NCBI RefSeq assembly: GCF_001750145.1
Contig: NZ_CP015732.1
Location: 1,798,001 to 1,862,000 of the forward strand
Source of the DNA: Arthrobacter sp. U41
GTDB taxonomy: Bacteria > Actinomycetota > Actinomycetes > Actinomycetales > Micrococcaceae
Reading direction: 5' to 3'
Length of the DNA: 64,000 nt
The notes under the pieces were generated by a model. The model saw nothing but the letters and a program-made list of their open reading frames with translations, was not told where the DNA came from and ran no database searches. Each line of letters opens with the position of its first letter. Within the stretch, counting starts at the first letter, position 1. Shown here piece after piece: positions 36,104 to 44,828 of this stretch. The translations under genes and the position numbers were made by a program.

Positions 36104-36160
36104 GTAGCCGGAAACTCCTCGGTTCGCGGGGACGTCGCTGCGAACGGGACGTCTTCCGGC
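36104..36160 (+). ncRNA. 3'-UTR stem-loop element, copy A (after poxB)
   Basis: Begins 15 bases after the poxB stop. Outer stem GCCGGAA/TTCCGGC (36107-36113 and 36154-36160) and inner stem GTTCGC/GCGAAC around a 12-base loop. A homologous element with the same 12-base inner loop length follows the serpin gene. May be a terminator-like or mRNA-stabilising structure. The rest of the 208-bp gap before the serpin shows no gene. Confidence 0.6.
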
Positions 36161-36297
36161 GAACTGGACGGATGGTTCCAAATGAAGGGCAAATCGTGAC
36201 CCCCGCGTGGTCGCGTTATTCCCGACCCGCTGGTTGACTGGCCGTAGGCGGATCACCGCCGTTTCCACCGTGACCGTTGAGCGGCCTTGGGGGCGCA

Positions 36298-37578
36298 ATG
36301 AAACACAAGCCTTTGGCACGGCTTATTGCAGCGGCGGCGGCCACGGCGCTGGCATTGACGGCCTGCTCAGTCTCGCCGCCTGCGCTGTTGAAGGCCGGCG
36401 GCGTCGAACGCGTTTCGACGGAACGGTCCGCCTATCCGGCCGAGCAGGCTCAGCTCCGGGCGTCGGCGCGGAAGCTGGGCGCCGTGCTTCTGGCAGACGG
36501 CGGGGACGCCGGCGGCGGAAATGTGGTTTCCTCCCCGGGCAGCCTGCTGATTGCCCTGGCCATGCTGAGGGCAGGAGCATCCGGCGGAACGGCTGCCGAG
36601 ATGGACAGCGTTCTGGGCCTCCCCGCGGAGCACCGTGACGAGGCCCTGAATGCGCTGCTGGCATCCCTGGAAACCTTCGACGGCGACCCTGGCTCGGTCG
36701 ACGAAAAGAACCCTCCCCGCCGGCCGGTCCTGCACAGCGCCAACGGCCTGTTCGTGGACCAGGGCGTGCCCACCGGCGACGGTTATTTGCAGTCCCTTGC
36801 CCGGTATTACGGGACCGGTGTGTACCCGGTGGACTTCCAGGATGAGGCCGCCACCCGCCCCGCGATCGACGCCTGGGTCACCAAGAACACCGGCGGACGG
36901 ATCAAAAAGGCACCGGCGCAATACGACCGCGAAAACACCTTCAGCCTGATCAATGCGGTGTACTTCGCCTCGGCCTGGAAGATCCCCTTCGACCCGGCAG
37001 ACACCGCCGAGCTGCCATTCACGACGGCGGACGGCCGGCAGGTTGCCGTCCCCACCATGTCGGTCGTTCAGGATCTCGCCTTTGCCCGGGGTGCAGGCTG
37101 GCAGGCGGTGGACCTGCCCTATGCCGACGGCTTTGTGATGCGGCTCGTGCTGCCGGATTCCGGGACTTCCGGGCCCGGAGCGCGGGACGCCGCCGACGCT
37201 GCCCGGGCCCTAGGCTCCGTGGCCCCGGCGCCGACGCAGCTCTACCTGCCGAGGTGGGAGCAGAAGAGCAATTTTGAGCTACGCAAGGTCTTCGCGGCCC
37301 TGGGCCTGCAGGAAATGCTCCAAACCGCGACGGGCTTCGACTCAATCCAGCGCGGACTCAAGATCCGACAGGCCGGACAGTCCGCCACCATCACAGTGGC
37401 GGAAAAGGGCACGATTGCCGCGGCCGTCACACAGATCAACGCGCAGGCCGTCAGCGGTGTGGCGCCGATGAACGTGATCCGTTTCGACCGGCCGTTCCAG
37501 TATGAAATAGTCCACGTCGAGACCGGGCTGCCCCTTTTTATGGGCCGGGTGTCCGAACCCCGTGCGGCCGGACCCTGA
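36298..37578 (+). CDS. Serpin-family serine protease inhibitor, lipoprotein
   Basis: 426-residue serpin with a lipoprotein signal peptide (ALALTAC, lipid Cys about residue 22), rare in bacteria. The hinge of the reactive centre loop is EKGTIAAAVTQI at about 369-380, which has the Gly, Thr and small Ala residues needed for strand insertion, so inhibition by the serpin trap mechanism is plausible. Counting from P17 gives P1-P1' as Val385-Ser386, suggesting elastase- or subtilisin-like targets. Other serpin landmarks are FSLINAVYFASAWKIPFD and FDRPFQYEIVH...PLFMGRVSEP. ATG at 36298 behind GGGGG. Confidence 0.93.
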   Translation: MKHKPLARLIAAAAATALALTACSVSPPALLKAGGVERVSTERSAYPAEQAQLRASARKLGAVLLADGGDAGGGNVVSSPGSLLIALAMLRAGASGGTAAEMDSVLGLPAEHRDEALNALLASLETFDGDPGSVDEKNPPRRPVLHSANGLFVDQGVPTGDGYLQSLARYYGTGVYPVDFQDEAATRPAIDAWVTKNTGGRIKKAPAQYDRENTFSLINAVYFASAWKIPFDPADTAELPFTTADGRQVAVPTMSVVQDLAFARGAGWQAVDLPYADGFVMRLVLPDSGTSGPGARDAADAARALGSVAPAPTQLYLPRWEQKSNFELRKVFAALGLQEMLQTATGFDSIQRGLKIRQAGQSATITVAEKGTIAAAVTQINAQAVSGVAPMNVIRFDRPFQYEIVHVETGLPLFMGRVSEPRAAGP

Positions 37579-37593
37579 GCCTGCGTTTCCGGG

Positions 37594-37650
37594 GTAGCGG
37601 GAAACTCCTCGGGTCGCCGAAAAGTCCCGGCGACCCCGACGTTGTCCGGC
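37594..37650. ncRNA. 3'-UTR stem-loop element, copy B (after serpin)
   Basis: Begins 15 bases after the serpin stop and starts like copy A (GTAGCSGGAAACTCCTCGG). The inner stem is GGGTCGC/GCGACCC, where copy A has GGTTCGC/GCGAAC, so one T-A pair is replaced by G-C with pairing kept. It can also extend to a 9-bp stem with an 8-base loop. It lies between convergent genes (serpin and kinase) and could terminate both. Confidence 0.6.
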
Positions 37651-37685
37651 GCCCCCGGCGAACCCGCTGTGCCGGGCGGCGGACG

Positions 37686-38555
37686 TTAGCGCGGACCGCC
37701 CTGCCAGAGCGCGTCGAACGGCGCTCCCGAGGCCACCCGGTTCCGGATCCCCGCGGTCACAAACGCCTTGGCGCTGCGCGCGGCCTCCAGCGGTGACGCG
37801 CCCTTGGCCAGTTCCGCCGTCACGGCTGCGGCCAGGGAGCAGCCGGCGCCGGACACAGCCACTTCGCCCACCTTCGGGGCGGACAGGACTTCCAGCGTCT
37901 CGCCGTCATAGTAGACGTCGACGGCGTCGGGCCCGGCCAGACGCACTCCGCCCTTGGCGAGGACCGCGGCGCCACTGAGTTCGTGGATGCGGACGGCTGC
38001 GGCCTTGAGCGACTCGAGGTCGGTGATTTCCAGGCCGGAGAGGGACTCGGCCTCGAAGTGGTTCGGTGTGACAACCGTGGCAAGCGGCAGGATTTGCGCC
38101 TTGAGGGCCTGGTCCGTGTCCAAGGCGTGACCCGGTTCCTGGCCCTTGCAGATCAGCACCGGATCCAGCACCACGTTGGTGAAGGCAGCGGCGGCCAGCG
38201 CCTTGGCGACCGTCGAAATCGTCGCCGGGCTGCCCAGCATGCCGATCTTCACGGTGTCCAGCATGGACGGTGCGCCGGATGCCGGGCCGTAGGCCGCCGT
38301 CGTCGCCTCAAGCTGGTCGGCGATGACCTGCTGGTCGATCGGAACGAAGCGGTGGTTCCAGTTGTCCTGTGGATCGAAGGAAACGATGCACGTCAGGTTG
38401 GCGATGCCGAAGACGCCCAATTCCTGGAAGGTCTTTAGGTCAGCCTGCGCGCCGGCGCCGCCGGTCGCTTCGGATCCGGCGATGGTCAGGGCGACGGCGG
38501 GAGTGGCGGGGTCGGAAGCGGCCCGGGCGGTGGAGGCAACGGCGGTGAAAGTCAT
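37686..38555 (-). CDS. Pyridoxine/hydroxymethylpyrimidine kinase (PdxK/ThiD family)
   Basis: 289-residue ribokinase-fold enzyme. N-terminal ALTIAGSEATGGAGAQADLKTFQELGVFG binds substrate; the ATP site has DPVLICKG and VVTPNHFEAESLSGL; the anion hole is VSGAGCSLAAAVTAELAKG. The GAGC rather than GTGC motif and overall pattern resemble the Staphylococcus/Bacillus PdxK form that phosphorylates pyridoxine, pyridoxal and HMP, so vitamin B6 salvage is at least as likely as thiamine synthesis. No thi or pdx genes are adjacent. ATG at 38555 with GGATGGG upstream. Confidence 0.85.
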   Translation of the reverse strand: MTFTAVASTARAASDPATPAVALTIAGSEATGGAGAQADLKTFQELGVFGIANLTCIVSFDPQDNWNHRFVPIDQQVIADQLEATTAAYGPASGAPSMLDTVKIGMLGSPATISTVAKALAAAAFTNVVLDPVLICKGQEPGHALDTDQALKAQILPLATVVTPNHFEAESLSGLEITDLESLKAAAVRIHELSGAAVLAKGGVRLAGPDAVDVYYDGETLEVLSAPKVGEVAVSGAGCSLAAAVTAELAKGASPLEAARSAKAFVTAGIRNRVASGAPFDALWQGGPR

Positions 38556-38697
38556 GGTCCCATCCTGCCATCCACCGGAAACCGCCAGCACTGTGCTCAT
38601 GAACAGTATGAACACAAGCAGAGTGTTCCGGAACACGAGGAATATGGTGGCGGACGGCGTTGCTTTCTTGCGGCGCCGGATCCAGGAAGGTTCATTG

Positions 38698-40110
38698 ATG
38701 AGCACCCAGCTGTCCGAATCGGCACAGACGAGAAAAGCCGTAAGCAACATTCTCAAAGGCTCTGCCGGCAACCTCGTGGAATGGTATGACCTCTACGTCT
38801 ACACGGTCTTTGCGGCCTATTTCCAGTCGCACTTCTTCAATTCCAAGGACGAGCTGCAGGCGGGCCTTGAGGCCATGGCCGTCTTCTCGACCTCGTTCCT
38901 GATGCGACCGGTCGGGGCCTGGTTCTTCGGCCGCTACGCCGACCGCAAGGGACGCAAGGCCGCGTTGACCCTAAGCGTGACGATGATGTCCGCTGGATCC
39001 TTCGCCATCGCCATCCTGCCGACGACGCAGCAGATCGGCGTGTGGGCCCTGTTCCTGCTCGTCCTGGTGCGGCTGATCCAGGGCTTCTCCGTGGGCGGCG
39101 AATACGGCACCAGCGCAACGTACATGTCCGAGGCCGCCACCTCCAAACGCCGCGGCTTCTTCTCCAGCTTCCAGTACGTCACGCTGATCGGCGGCCAGAT
39201 GCTGGCCCTGCTGGTCCTCGTTATCCTGCAGAACACCATGGACAAGTCCACCCTCACTGAGTGGGGCTGGCGCATCCCGTTCGCGATCGGCGGCGTCGCT
39301 GCCCTGGTGGTGCTGTGGCTGCGGCGCTCGATGGAGGAAACCGTGTCCGCGGAGCAGGTCGAGGCTGCCAAGGTTCCGGCCGTGGCTGGCGTGGCCCAGC
39401 CGGGCACCATGAAGCTGCTGTTCACCCAGCACTGGAAGCCGCTGCTGATCTGCATCGGCGTTACCCTGGGCGGCACCGTTGCGTTCTACACGTACACCAA
39501 CTTCATCCTGAAGTTCATGAACGATACCTCCGGCATCGCGAAGACCGAAACCTCCGTGATCAACTTCTGGGCGTTGTTCATCTTCATGCTGCTTCAGCCG
39601 GTCTACGGCATTATCTCCGACAAGGTCGGCCGCAAGCCGCTCTTGATCTGGTTCGGCATCACCGGCGTCCTGTTCACCTGGCCGCTGCTCTCCACCCTGG
39701 CCGGTACCAAGGATCCCTTTACGGCATTCCTGCTGATGATGGGTGGCCTGCTGATCGTCGGCGGCTATACCTCGATCAACGCCCTGGTGAAGGCCGAGCT
39801 GTTCCCGGCCTCCATCCGGGCCCTCGGCGTCGGCCTCGGCTACGCGATCGCCAACTCGCTCTTTGGCGGAACGGTCCCGCTGATCGGGGCAGCGTTCCAG
39901 AAAGCCGAACGTGTGGACCTGTTCTTCACCTACGTCACCGTGGCCATTTCTATCTCTCTGGTGGTCTACATCTTCGCGCTGAAGAACAAGAAGTCGACCC
40001 ACCTGGACCACGAACAGGGGCACGCCTGGGAGCCAACGGACTCTACAGCGGTGCCCGGCGACGGCGCCCGGGACGACGACAAGGAACTGGTCGACGCCTC
40101 GCGCCGCTAG
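38698..40110 (+). CDS. MHS-family MFS transporter, KgtP/alpha-ketoglutarate permease-like
   Basis: 470-residue metabolite:H+ symporter with 12 helices. The NLVEWYDLYVYTVFAAYF segment in helix 1, the MRPVGAWFFGRYADRKGRKAAL loop 2-3 and VGGEYGTSATYMSEAA are diagnostic of the MHS family. Helix content and the loop SDKVGRKPLL fit KgtP or ShiA-type carriers of organic acids. ATG at 38698 behind AGGAAGG. Charged C-terminal tail. Divergent from the kinase gene. It could bring in a TCA-cycle acid used with the neighbouring acetate enzymes. Confidence 0.9.
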   Translation: MSTQLSESAQTRKAVSNILKGSAGNLVEWYDLYVYTVFAAYFQSHFFNSKDELQAGLEAMAVFSTSFLMRPVGAWFFGRYADRKGRKAALTLSVTMMSAGSFAIAILPTTQQIGVWALFLLVLVRLIQGFSVGGEYGTSATYMSEAATSKRRGFFSSFQYVTLIGGQMLALLVLVILQNTMDKSTLTEWGWRIPFAIGGVAALVVLWLRRSMEETVSAEQVEAAKVPAVAGVAQPGTMKLLFTQHWKPLLICIGVTLGGTVAFYTYTNFILKFMNDTSGIAKTETSVINFWALFIFMLLQPVYGIISDKVGRKPLLIWFGITGVLFTWPLLSTLAGTKDPFTAFLLMMGGLLIVGGYTSINALVKAELFPASIRALGVGLGYAIANSLFGGTVPLIGAAFQKAERVDLFFTYVTVAISISLVVYIFALKNKKSTHLDHEQGHAWEPTDSTAVPGDGARDDDKELVDASRR

Positions 40111-40405
40111 GTCCGCGGGCCGCTCGCGGGTCAGTGCAGGCTGTGCGTGAGGAAGCGCCGAGCCGGCACGGAAACCGCGAAACGGCGGCGCCTGCGGCGG
40201 CGGGTTGCCGGCACTGGACTTTGGTCCGGCAGCCGGCGGCCCGCCGTCGTCCTTGTCCGGGCCGCGGCAGTCGCCGGGGTGAGAGAATGGAAGGCGGTTC
40301 CGGCGGCCAGCCCGCCAGGAGCCATCCAGTGCTAATACAGCCGGCTGCCCTATGACCTCTCCCGAGGACCCGGGCACCAGGCGAACCACTACGAATGGAA
40401 CACCC

Positions 40406-41101
40406 ATGACTTCCGCCAAGACTTTCCCGGCCGCCGCGCCGCCGAAGTTCGCCTCGATCGGTTCCCCCTACTTCGGCATCCTGCTGGCCGTTATGGCCGT
40501 GGTGCTGATCCTCTCCAACATCGGAGCGTCCAAGGGCGTGGCGATCGGCCCGATCATCACCGACGGCGGCTTCTTCCTTTTCCCGCTGGCGTACATAATC
40601 GGCGACGTCATCAGCGAGGTTTACGGCTTTGCGGTGGCACGCAAGGCCATCGTCACCACCTTCGCACTCTCGGTCTTCGCGTCCCTCTGCTACTGGATCA
40701 TCATCGCCCTGCCGGGCTTCGACGACGACTTCGGCATCGCTAAGCAGACCGCGCTGGAAGGCGCGCTGGGCCCGGTCCCGCAGATCGTGCTCGCCTCCCT
40801 GCTGGCGTTCCTGGCCGGGCAGACCATCAACGCCTGGATCCTTGTGAAGATGAAGGCGCGCGCGGGGGAGAAGTCCCTCTGGGCGCGCATCATGAGTTCC
40901 TCAGTCGCCGGAGAATTAGTGGACACCCTGATCTTCTGCAGCATCGCGGCCTCCGTGATCGGGATTTCCGACGCCGCTACCTTTGTGAACTATGTCGTCG
41001 TGGGCTTCCTTTACAAGACACTCGTGGAGTTCCTCTTCGTGCCGGTGACCGCGGGTGCGATCGGCTGGATCAAGAAGCGCGAACCCAGCTACGGGGCGTA
41101 G
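40406..41101 (+). CDS. yhhQ: Queuosine precursor transporter (YhhQ family)
   Basis: 231-residue membrane protein (about six helices) of the YhhQ/QueT-type family that imports queuine, preQ0 or preQ1. Markers: LILSNIGASKG, FFLFPLAYIIGDVISEVYGFAVARK, the central FDDDFGI...LEGALGPVPQIVLASLLAFLAGQTINAWILVKMKA and FVNYVVVGFLYKTLVEFLFVPVT. With tgt at 46064 it suggests salvage of the queuosine base; no queC-F genes are in the window. ATG at 40406 is preferred; an in-frame ATG at 40352 is possible. The 295 bp upstream shows no recognisable riboswitch. Confidence 0.88.
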   Translation: MTSAKTFPAAAPPKFASIGSPYFGILLAVMAVVLILSNIGASKGVAIGPIITDGGFFLFPLAYIIGDVISEVYGFAVARKAIVTTFALSVFASLCYWIIIALPGFDDDFGIAKQTALEGALGPVPQIVLASLLAFLAGQTINAWILVKMKARAGEKSLWARIMSSSVAGELVDTLIFCSIAASVIGISDAATFVNYVVVGFLYKTLVEFLFVPVTAGAIGWIKKREPSYGA

Positions 41102-41108
41102 GCTGCCG

Positions 41109-41275
41109 CCGGTGCCCTCGCCGGTGCCCTCGCCGGTGCCCCTCGCCGGTGCCCTCGCCGGTGCCCCTCGCCGGTGCCCCTCGCCGGTGCCCTCGCCGGT
41201 GCCCCTCGCCGGTGCCCTCGCCGGTGCCCTCGCCGGTGCCCTCGCCGGTGCCCTCGCCGGTGCCCTCGCCGGTGC
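41109..41275. repeat. Tandem 12/13-bp GC-rich array
   Basis: Thirteen head-to-tail copies of a 12-bp unit (GGTGCCCTCGCC), four of which carry an extra C (13 bp), directly follow the YhhQ stop codon. No open reading frame or terminator is apparent. The mixture of lengths shows past slippage. The gap to the next gene (41276-41347) shows nothing else. Confidence 0.9.
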
Positions 41276-41347
41276 CCTATCAGCGGGTCACTATCGACGT
41301 CGCCGTAACGAAACGGCGAGTCCAAGACTTTCGGGCGATTTCGCGGC

Positions 41348-42289
41348 TCAGGGTCCGGGACGGGCGGCCAGGGCGCGAAGTAGGCGGTTCTTGAACTCCT
41401 GCTCTCGGAAGAGGTCCTTCCACTCGACGCGGACGAAGAGCCAGCCGTCCTCGGTCAGGGCTTTCTCCCGGCGCCGTTCCTCGAAGAGCACATCGGCTGT
41501 GGGCTTGTAGTCGAAGTACTTGGTCTTGCCGTCGAATTCGAGAGCGACTTTCTCCTCCTTCCACGCGAAGTCCAGGCGATGCTTCCCGGCCCGGCTCGAC
41601 ACCTCAAACTGCGGCTGGGGCGCCTTGATCTTCAGACGAAAGATCAGCTCGCGGGTCAGGGTCTCGCCGGGGGACTCTGACCGTGGATCGGCCGTTGCGA
41701 GGACGCGGCGGAATATCCGGATTCCCCGCCTCCCGTCCAGGGCATCAGCCATGGCCTGCAGGGCGGCTGGGTCCGCGCCGAGGCGTAGCGCATGGTCCGT
41801 GAGGATCAGTGCCTGTCTGTAGCGCAGCATCATGGCGCAGTCGGCAACCGTGCGCTCCAGAGATGTCGTTCGAAGGCCGTTCACGAAGGCGACGTCGTGT
41901 TCGGCGAAGGCGCGGGTGTGGCAGCGGACGTCCCTGCCGTGGCGTTCGTTGGACGGCCGCACCTTCTGGAGGATGTGGATGGCGTCATCCACATCCCAGA
42001 GAAAGAGGCGGCGGAGGCGCGCCGCGGAGGTGTGGCTGTACAGGAAGCTGCCTGTCGACCTCGTGCGCGTTCCGTGGGCATGCGCGTAGATGAGTTGCCT
42101 GCTCCGTGCGGACGGGGACTGCGCATGCCAGAGGCTGGCGCGGAAGTAGCAGCCGTGCCGCAGCCGGACGAGGGCACCCGAATCCAGGAGCGAGTGGATG
42201 GCCCGCGGGCCGTAGCCGAGGTCGAGCAGTTGTTCTGTGCGCCAGAGGTTGCCCGTCGTTGGCAGCTCGAGTGGGTGGTAGTGCGTCAT
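41348..42289 (-). CDS. AbiEi-like antitoxin-domain / DUF559 protein
   Basis: 313-residue protein. N-terminal about 70 residues resemble the AbiEi antitoxin winged-helix domain (LGYGPRAIHSLLDSGALVRLRHGCYF). The C-terminal part is a DUF559-type PD-(D/E)XK nuclease-like fold (HRLDFAWKEEKVALEFDGKTKYFD), with the Asp and Glu-x-Asp metal residues present. No AbiEii nucleotidyltransferase gene lies nearby, so it is not a standard type IV toxin-antitoxin pair. Common and multi-copy in actinobacteria, role unknown. Convergent to the array after yhhQ. Confidence 0.75.
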   Translation of the reverse strand: MTHYHPLELPTTGNLWRTEQLLDLGYGPRAIHSLLDSGALVRLRHGCYFRASLWHAQSPSARSRQLIYAHAHGTRTRSTGSFLYSHTSAARLRRLFLWDVDDAIHILQKVRPSNERHGRDVRCHTRAFAEHDVAFVNGLRTTSLERTVADCAMMLRYRQALILTDHALRLGADPAALQAMADALDGRRGIRIFRRVLATADPRSESPGETLTRELIFRLKIKAPQPQFEVSSRAGKHRLDFAWKEEKVALEFDGKTKYFDYKPTADVLFEERRREKALTEDGWLFVRVEWKDLFREQEFKNRLLRALAARPGP

Positions 42290-42482
42290 GCCACCAGCAT
42301 GGTCTGCCGAGGAATCGGGGGGCAGAGTCCGCCGTCGCTATGTGGAAATGCGCGAGATCGCCGGACCGGCCTGGCGTCGCCGTAAGCTTCCGGCTCCTGC
42401 GGGATTTTCCCGCGACTTAGACGGTGACGGGCAGGTCTGGCGGGGCGGGGCGGGTGCCGCATTGCGCCGGCGGCGGGCTCGG

Positions 42483-43496
42483 TCAGCCGGAAATTCGCGC
42501 CGTGGTGCCGCGGACGACGAGGGCGGGCCGGATCAGCCTGCGCTCAGGCTCGAGGGTGGGGTCCTGGATTCGCGCCAGCAGGGTGTTGGCGACATCCACG
42601 CCGACTATGTCGCTGCGGTTGTCCACGGACGACATGTCCAGATACCGCGACTTGGCCAACTGGGAGTTGTCGTAGCCGATCACGGAGAGGTCTGCCGGGA
42701 CGGACAACCCGCGTGCCGTCGCCGCGGCAAGGGCCCCCAGTGCCATGGTGTCGTTGGCTGCGAACAGGGCCGTTGTGTCCGGGAATCGGTCGAGAATCCC
42801 GCAGGCGGCAGCGTAGCCGTCCTCCTCGGAGGTCCCCCGGGACTCACCGGCAATCCGGACTTCGACACCGGCCTCCAGGACGCGGCTGCGGAAGCCTTCA
42901 CGCCGGTGGGCCGCGGCGCCGCCGGAGCCCGAGAGATGTCCGATGCTGGTGTGGCCGAGCCCCAGCAGGTGGTCTGCGGCCATCCGCCCGCCGGCGTCGT
43001 CGTCATTCGTGATGAGGCCAGCGCCGGCCGGGACGCCGTTCCGCCAGCCGGCGACGACGGCGGGAACCCAGGTCCCGGCCATCATCGACTCACTCGGCTC
43101 GGCGGCGATGACCAGGCCCTCCACATGCATGGACAGCAGGCCGTCCGTGGCCTCCGTGATGCGGTTCTCGCCAGGGCGTGAATCCGCGAGGGTGACCTGG
43201 TAGCCATGGGGTGAGAGTGCCGACTCCATGCCGCGCAGGAGGTCCACGAACCAGAGGTTCCGGAAGTCGTCGATGACGAGCCCGATGCTTTTCGTCTGGC
43301 TGCTGGCGAGCGTTGTGGCTGCACGGCTGGGCCGGTATCCCAGCTCCGACATGGCCGCCCGGACGGCCGTCCGGCGCTTCTCGCTGACCTTTGACGGGTT
43401 TTGCAGCACGAGTGAGACCAGTGACGGCGACACGCCGGCGCTCTGGGCGACGTCATAGATCGTCGGGCGGCGTTTCCTGGCGGTGTTCAGCGTCAT
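42483..43496 (-). CDS. LacI-family transcriptional regulator
   Basis: 337-residue repressor. N-terminal HTH (TIYDVAQSAGVSPSLVSLVLQNPSKVSEKRR) with the Leu hinge helix (RPSRAATTLAS) at about residues 52-62 and a periplasmic-binding-protein-like sugar domain. Divergent from the oxidoreductase/isomerase operon, whose promoter carries a LacI-type operator, so it is the probable local regulator of sugar or polyol catabolism. Confidence 0.93.
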   Translation of the reverse strand: MTLNTARKRRPTIYDVAQSAGVSPSLVSLVLQNPSKVSEKRRTAVRAAMSELGYRPSRAATTLASSQTKSIGLVIDDFRNLWFVDLLRGMESALSPHGYQVTLADSRPGENRITEATDGLLSMHVEGLVIAAEPSESMMAGTWVPAVVAGWRNGVPAGAGLITNDDDAGGRMAADHLLGLGHTSIGHLSGSGGAAAHRREGFRSRVLEAGVEVRIAGESRGTSEEDGYAAACGILDRFPDTTALFAANDTMALGALAAATARGLSVPADLSVIGYDNSQLAKSRYLDMSSVDNRSDIVGVDVANTLLARIQDPTLEPERRLIRPALVVRGTTARISG

Positions 43497-43540
43497 CTGC
43501 AGAGCCTTTCATGTTCCATCCGAGGATAGTCCGCCAACCA

Positions 43541-43601
43541 TTGACAGGACATATTTACATAGTTAGGCTTTATTTCAGCGCAAGCTTTTGTAGCGCTCCA
43601 A
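43541..43601 (+). promoter_or_regulatory. Promoter plus LacI-type operator for the dehydrogenase operon
   Basis: TTGACA (43541-43546), 17-bp spacer and TAGGCT (43564-43569) form a strong sigma-70-type promoter. The operator TTGTAGCGCTCCAA (43588-43601) is a palindrome around the central AGCGCT with one mismatched pair, lying just after the expected start point (about 43576), where a bound LacI protein would block transcription. Confidence 0.75.
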
Positions 43602-43649
43602 TTTTATCGCGTCGGGCCGTGGGCCTGGCCAATTTCAAAGGAGAAATCG

Positions 43650-44828
43650 ATGGCCGACAGTCTGGGAGTCGCCGTAATCGGCGCCGGGATGGCGGGCAAG
43701 GCCCACGCGGCCGCATACCGCACGGCGTCGGCGCTTTACAGCCCGGTTCTTCCGCCGAACCGGCTGGTCTCCATCGGCGACGTCAACGCCGAGTTCGGCT
43801 CCCTCGCCGCGAAGCGCTTTGGCTACGAACGCAATGACACCTCGTGGCAGGCGATCGCGGCGGCCGATGACATCGACGTCGTGAGCGTTGTGATCGCGAA
43901 CTCCCTGCACCGCGAAGTCGTGGAAGGCCTGCTCGCCGCCGGCAAGCACGTGCTGTGCGAAAAGCCGCTGAGTGACTCAATCGAGGACGCCCGCGCCATG
44001 GCCGAGGCGGCCCGCAACGCCAGCTCGATCGCACGCATCGGGTTCACTTTCCGCCGCACGCCGGGCATCGCGTACATCCGTGACCTCATCAGGTCCGGTG
44101 TGCTGGGCAAAGTCCTGCATTTCAGCGGCCGCTACTGGACGGACTACGGGTTCAGCCCCTCGGCGCCCATGAGTTGGCGCTACAAGGGCGGCCCCGGATC
44201 GGGTGCGCTGGCCGACGTCGGAAGCCACCTGACGTACGTCGCCGAATTCCTCTGCGGTGACATCAAATCCATCAGCGGGGGACGCCTCAGCACGGTGATC
44301 GACAAGCGCCCGCTGCCGCTCGGCGCCGTGATGGGCCATGACCACGCCGCCGTCAGTGACACCTTCGAACCCGTCGAAAACGACGACTACGCCGTGTTCT
44401 CGGCAGAATTCGAGAACGGCGCCGGCGGCTTCGAGGTCTCCCGTGTTGCGGCCGGGCACGCCAACAGCCTCATCTTCGAAGTCTTCTGCGAGAACGGTGC
44501 CGCAAGGTTTGACCAGCGACGCCCCGCGGAGATCGAACTGTTCCTCAACGACGGCCCGGCCAACGAGAACGGCTACCGCCAGGTCATCCTCGGTCCGGGA
44601 CACCCCTACATCGCCGGCGGCCTGGCCATGGACGCGCCCAGCGTCGGATTCGGCCAGAACGACGCCTTCGGCTACCAGGCCCGGGCCTTCCTCGAGGAAG
44701 TCGCCGGCCTCAGCGAGGCGGAGTCGCTGCCACGCTGCGCCACCTTCGACGAGGGCGTGCGCAACATGGAACTGCTCGGCGCGGTCACCGAATCCGCACT
44801 CAACAACGGAAAGAAAATCACGCTATGA
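43650..44828 (+). CDS. Gfo/Idh/MocA-family oxidoreductase
   Basis: 392-residue NAD(P)-dependent sugar or polyol dehydrogenase. Rossmann GAGMAGKAHAAAYRT at the N-terminus, then CEKPLSDSIEDARAM, the family EKP motif, and RRTPGIAYIRDLIRSGVLGKVLHF with a SWRYKGGPGSGALADVGSHL segment. Preceded by AAAGGAG. The stop overlaps the next start (ATGA), so it is coupled to the isomerase. Likely oxidises a sugar, inositol or derivative, repressed by the divergent LacI protein. Confidence 0.93.
   Translation: MADSLGVAVIGAGMAGKAHAAAYRTASALYSPVLPPNRLVSIGDVNAEFGSLAAKRFGYERNDTSWQAIAAADDIDVVSVVIANSLHREVVEGLLAAGKHVLCEKPLSDSIEDARAMAEAARNASSIARIGFTFRRTPGIAYIRDLIRSGVLGKVLHFSGRYWTDYGFSPSAPMSWRYKGGPGSGALADVGSHLTYVAEFLCGDIKSISGGRLSTVIDKRPLPLGAVMGHDHAAVSDTFEPVENDDYAVFSAEFENGAGGFEVSRVAAGHANSLIFEVFCENGAARFDQRRPAEIELFLNDGPANENGYRQVILGPGHPYIAGGLAMDAPSVGFGQNDAFGYQARAFLEEVAGLSEAESLPRCATFDEGVRNMELLGAVTESALNNGKKITL

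Noticed and set aside
40111..40405. preQ1 riboswitch upstream of yhhQ
   Set aside because: No preQ1-I, -II or -III core could be recognised; only GC-rich inverted repeats.
41109..41275. Possible CRISPR or coding repeat
   Set aside because: Unit is too short and contiguous; frames give only Arg/Pro/Ala repeats that change frame at 13-bp units.
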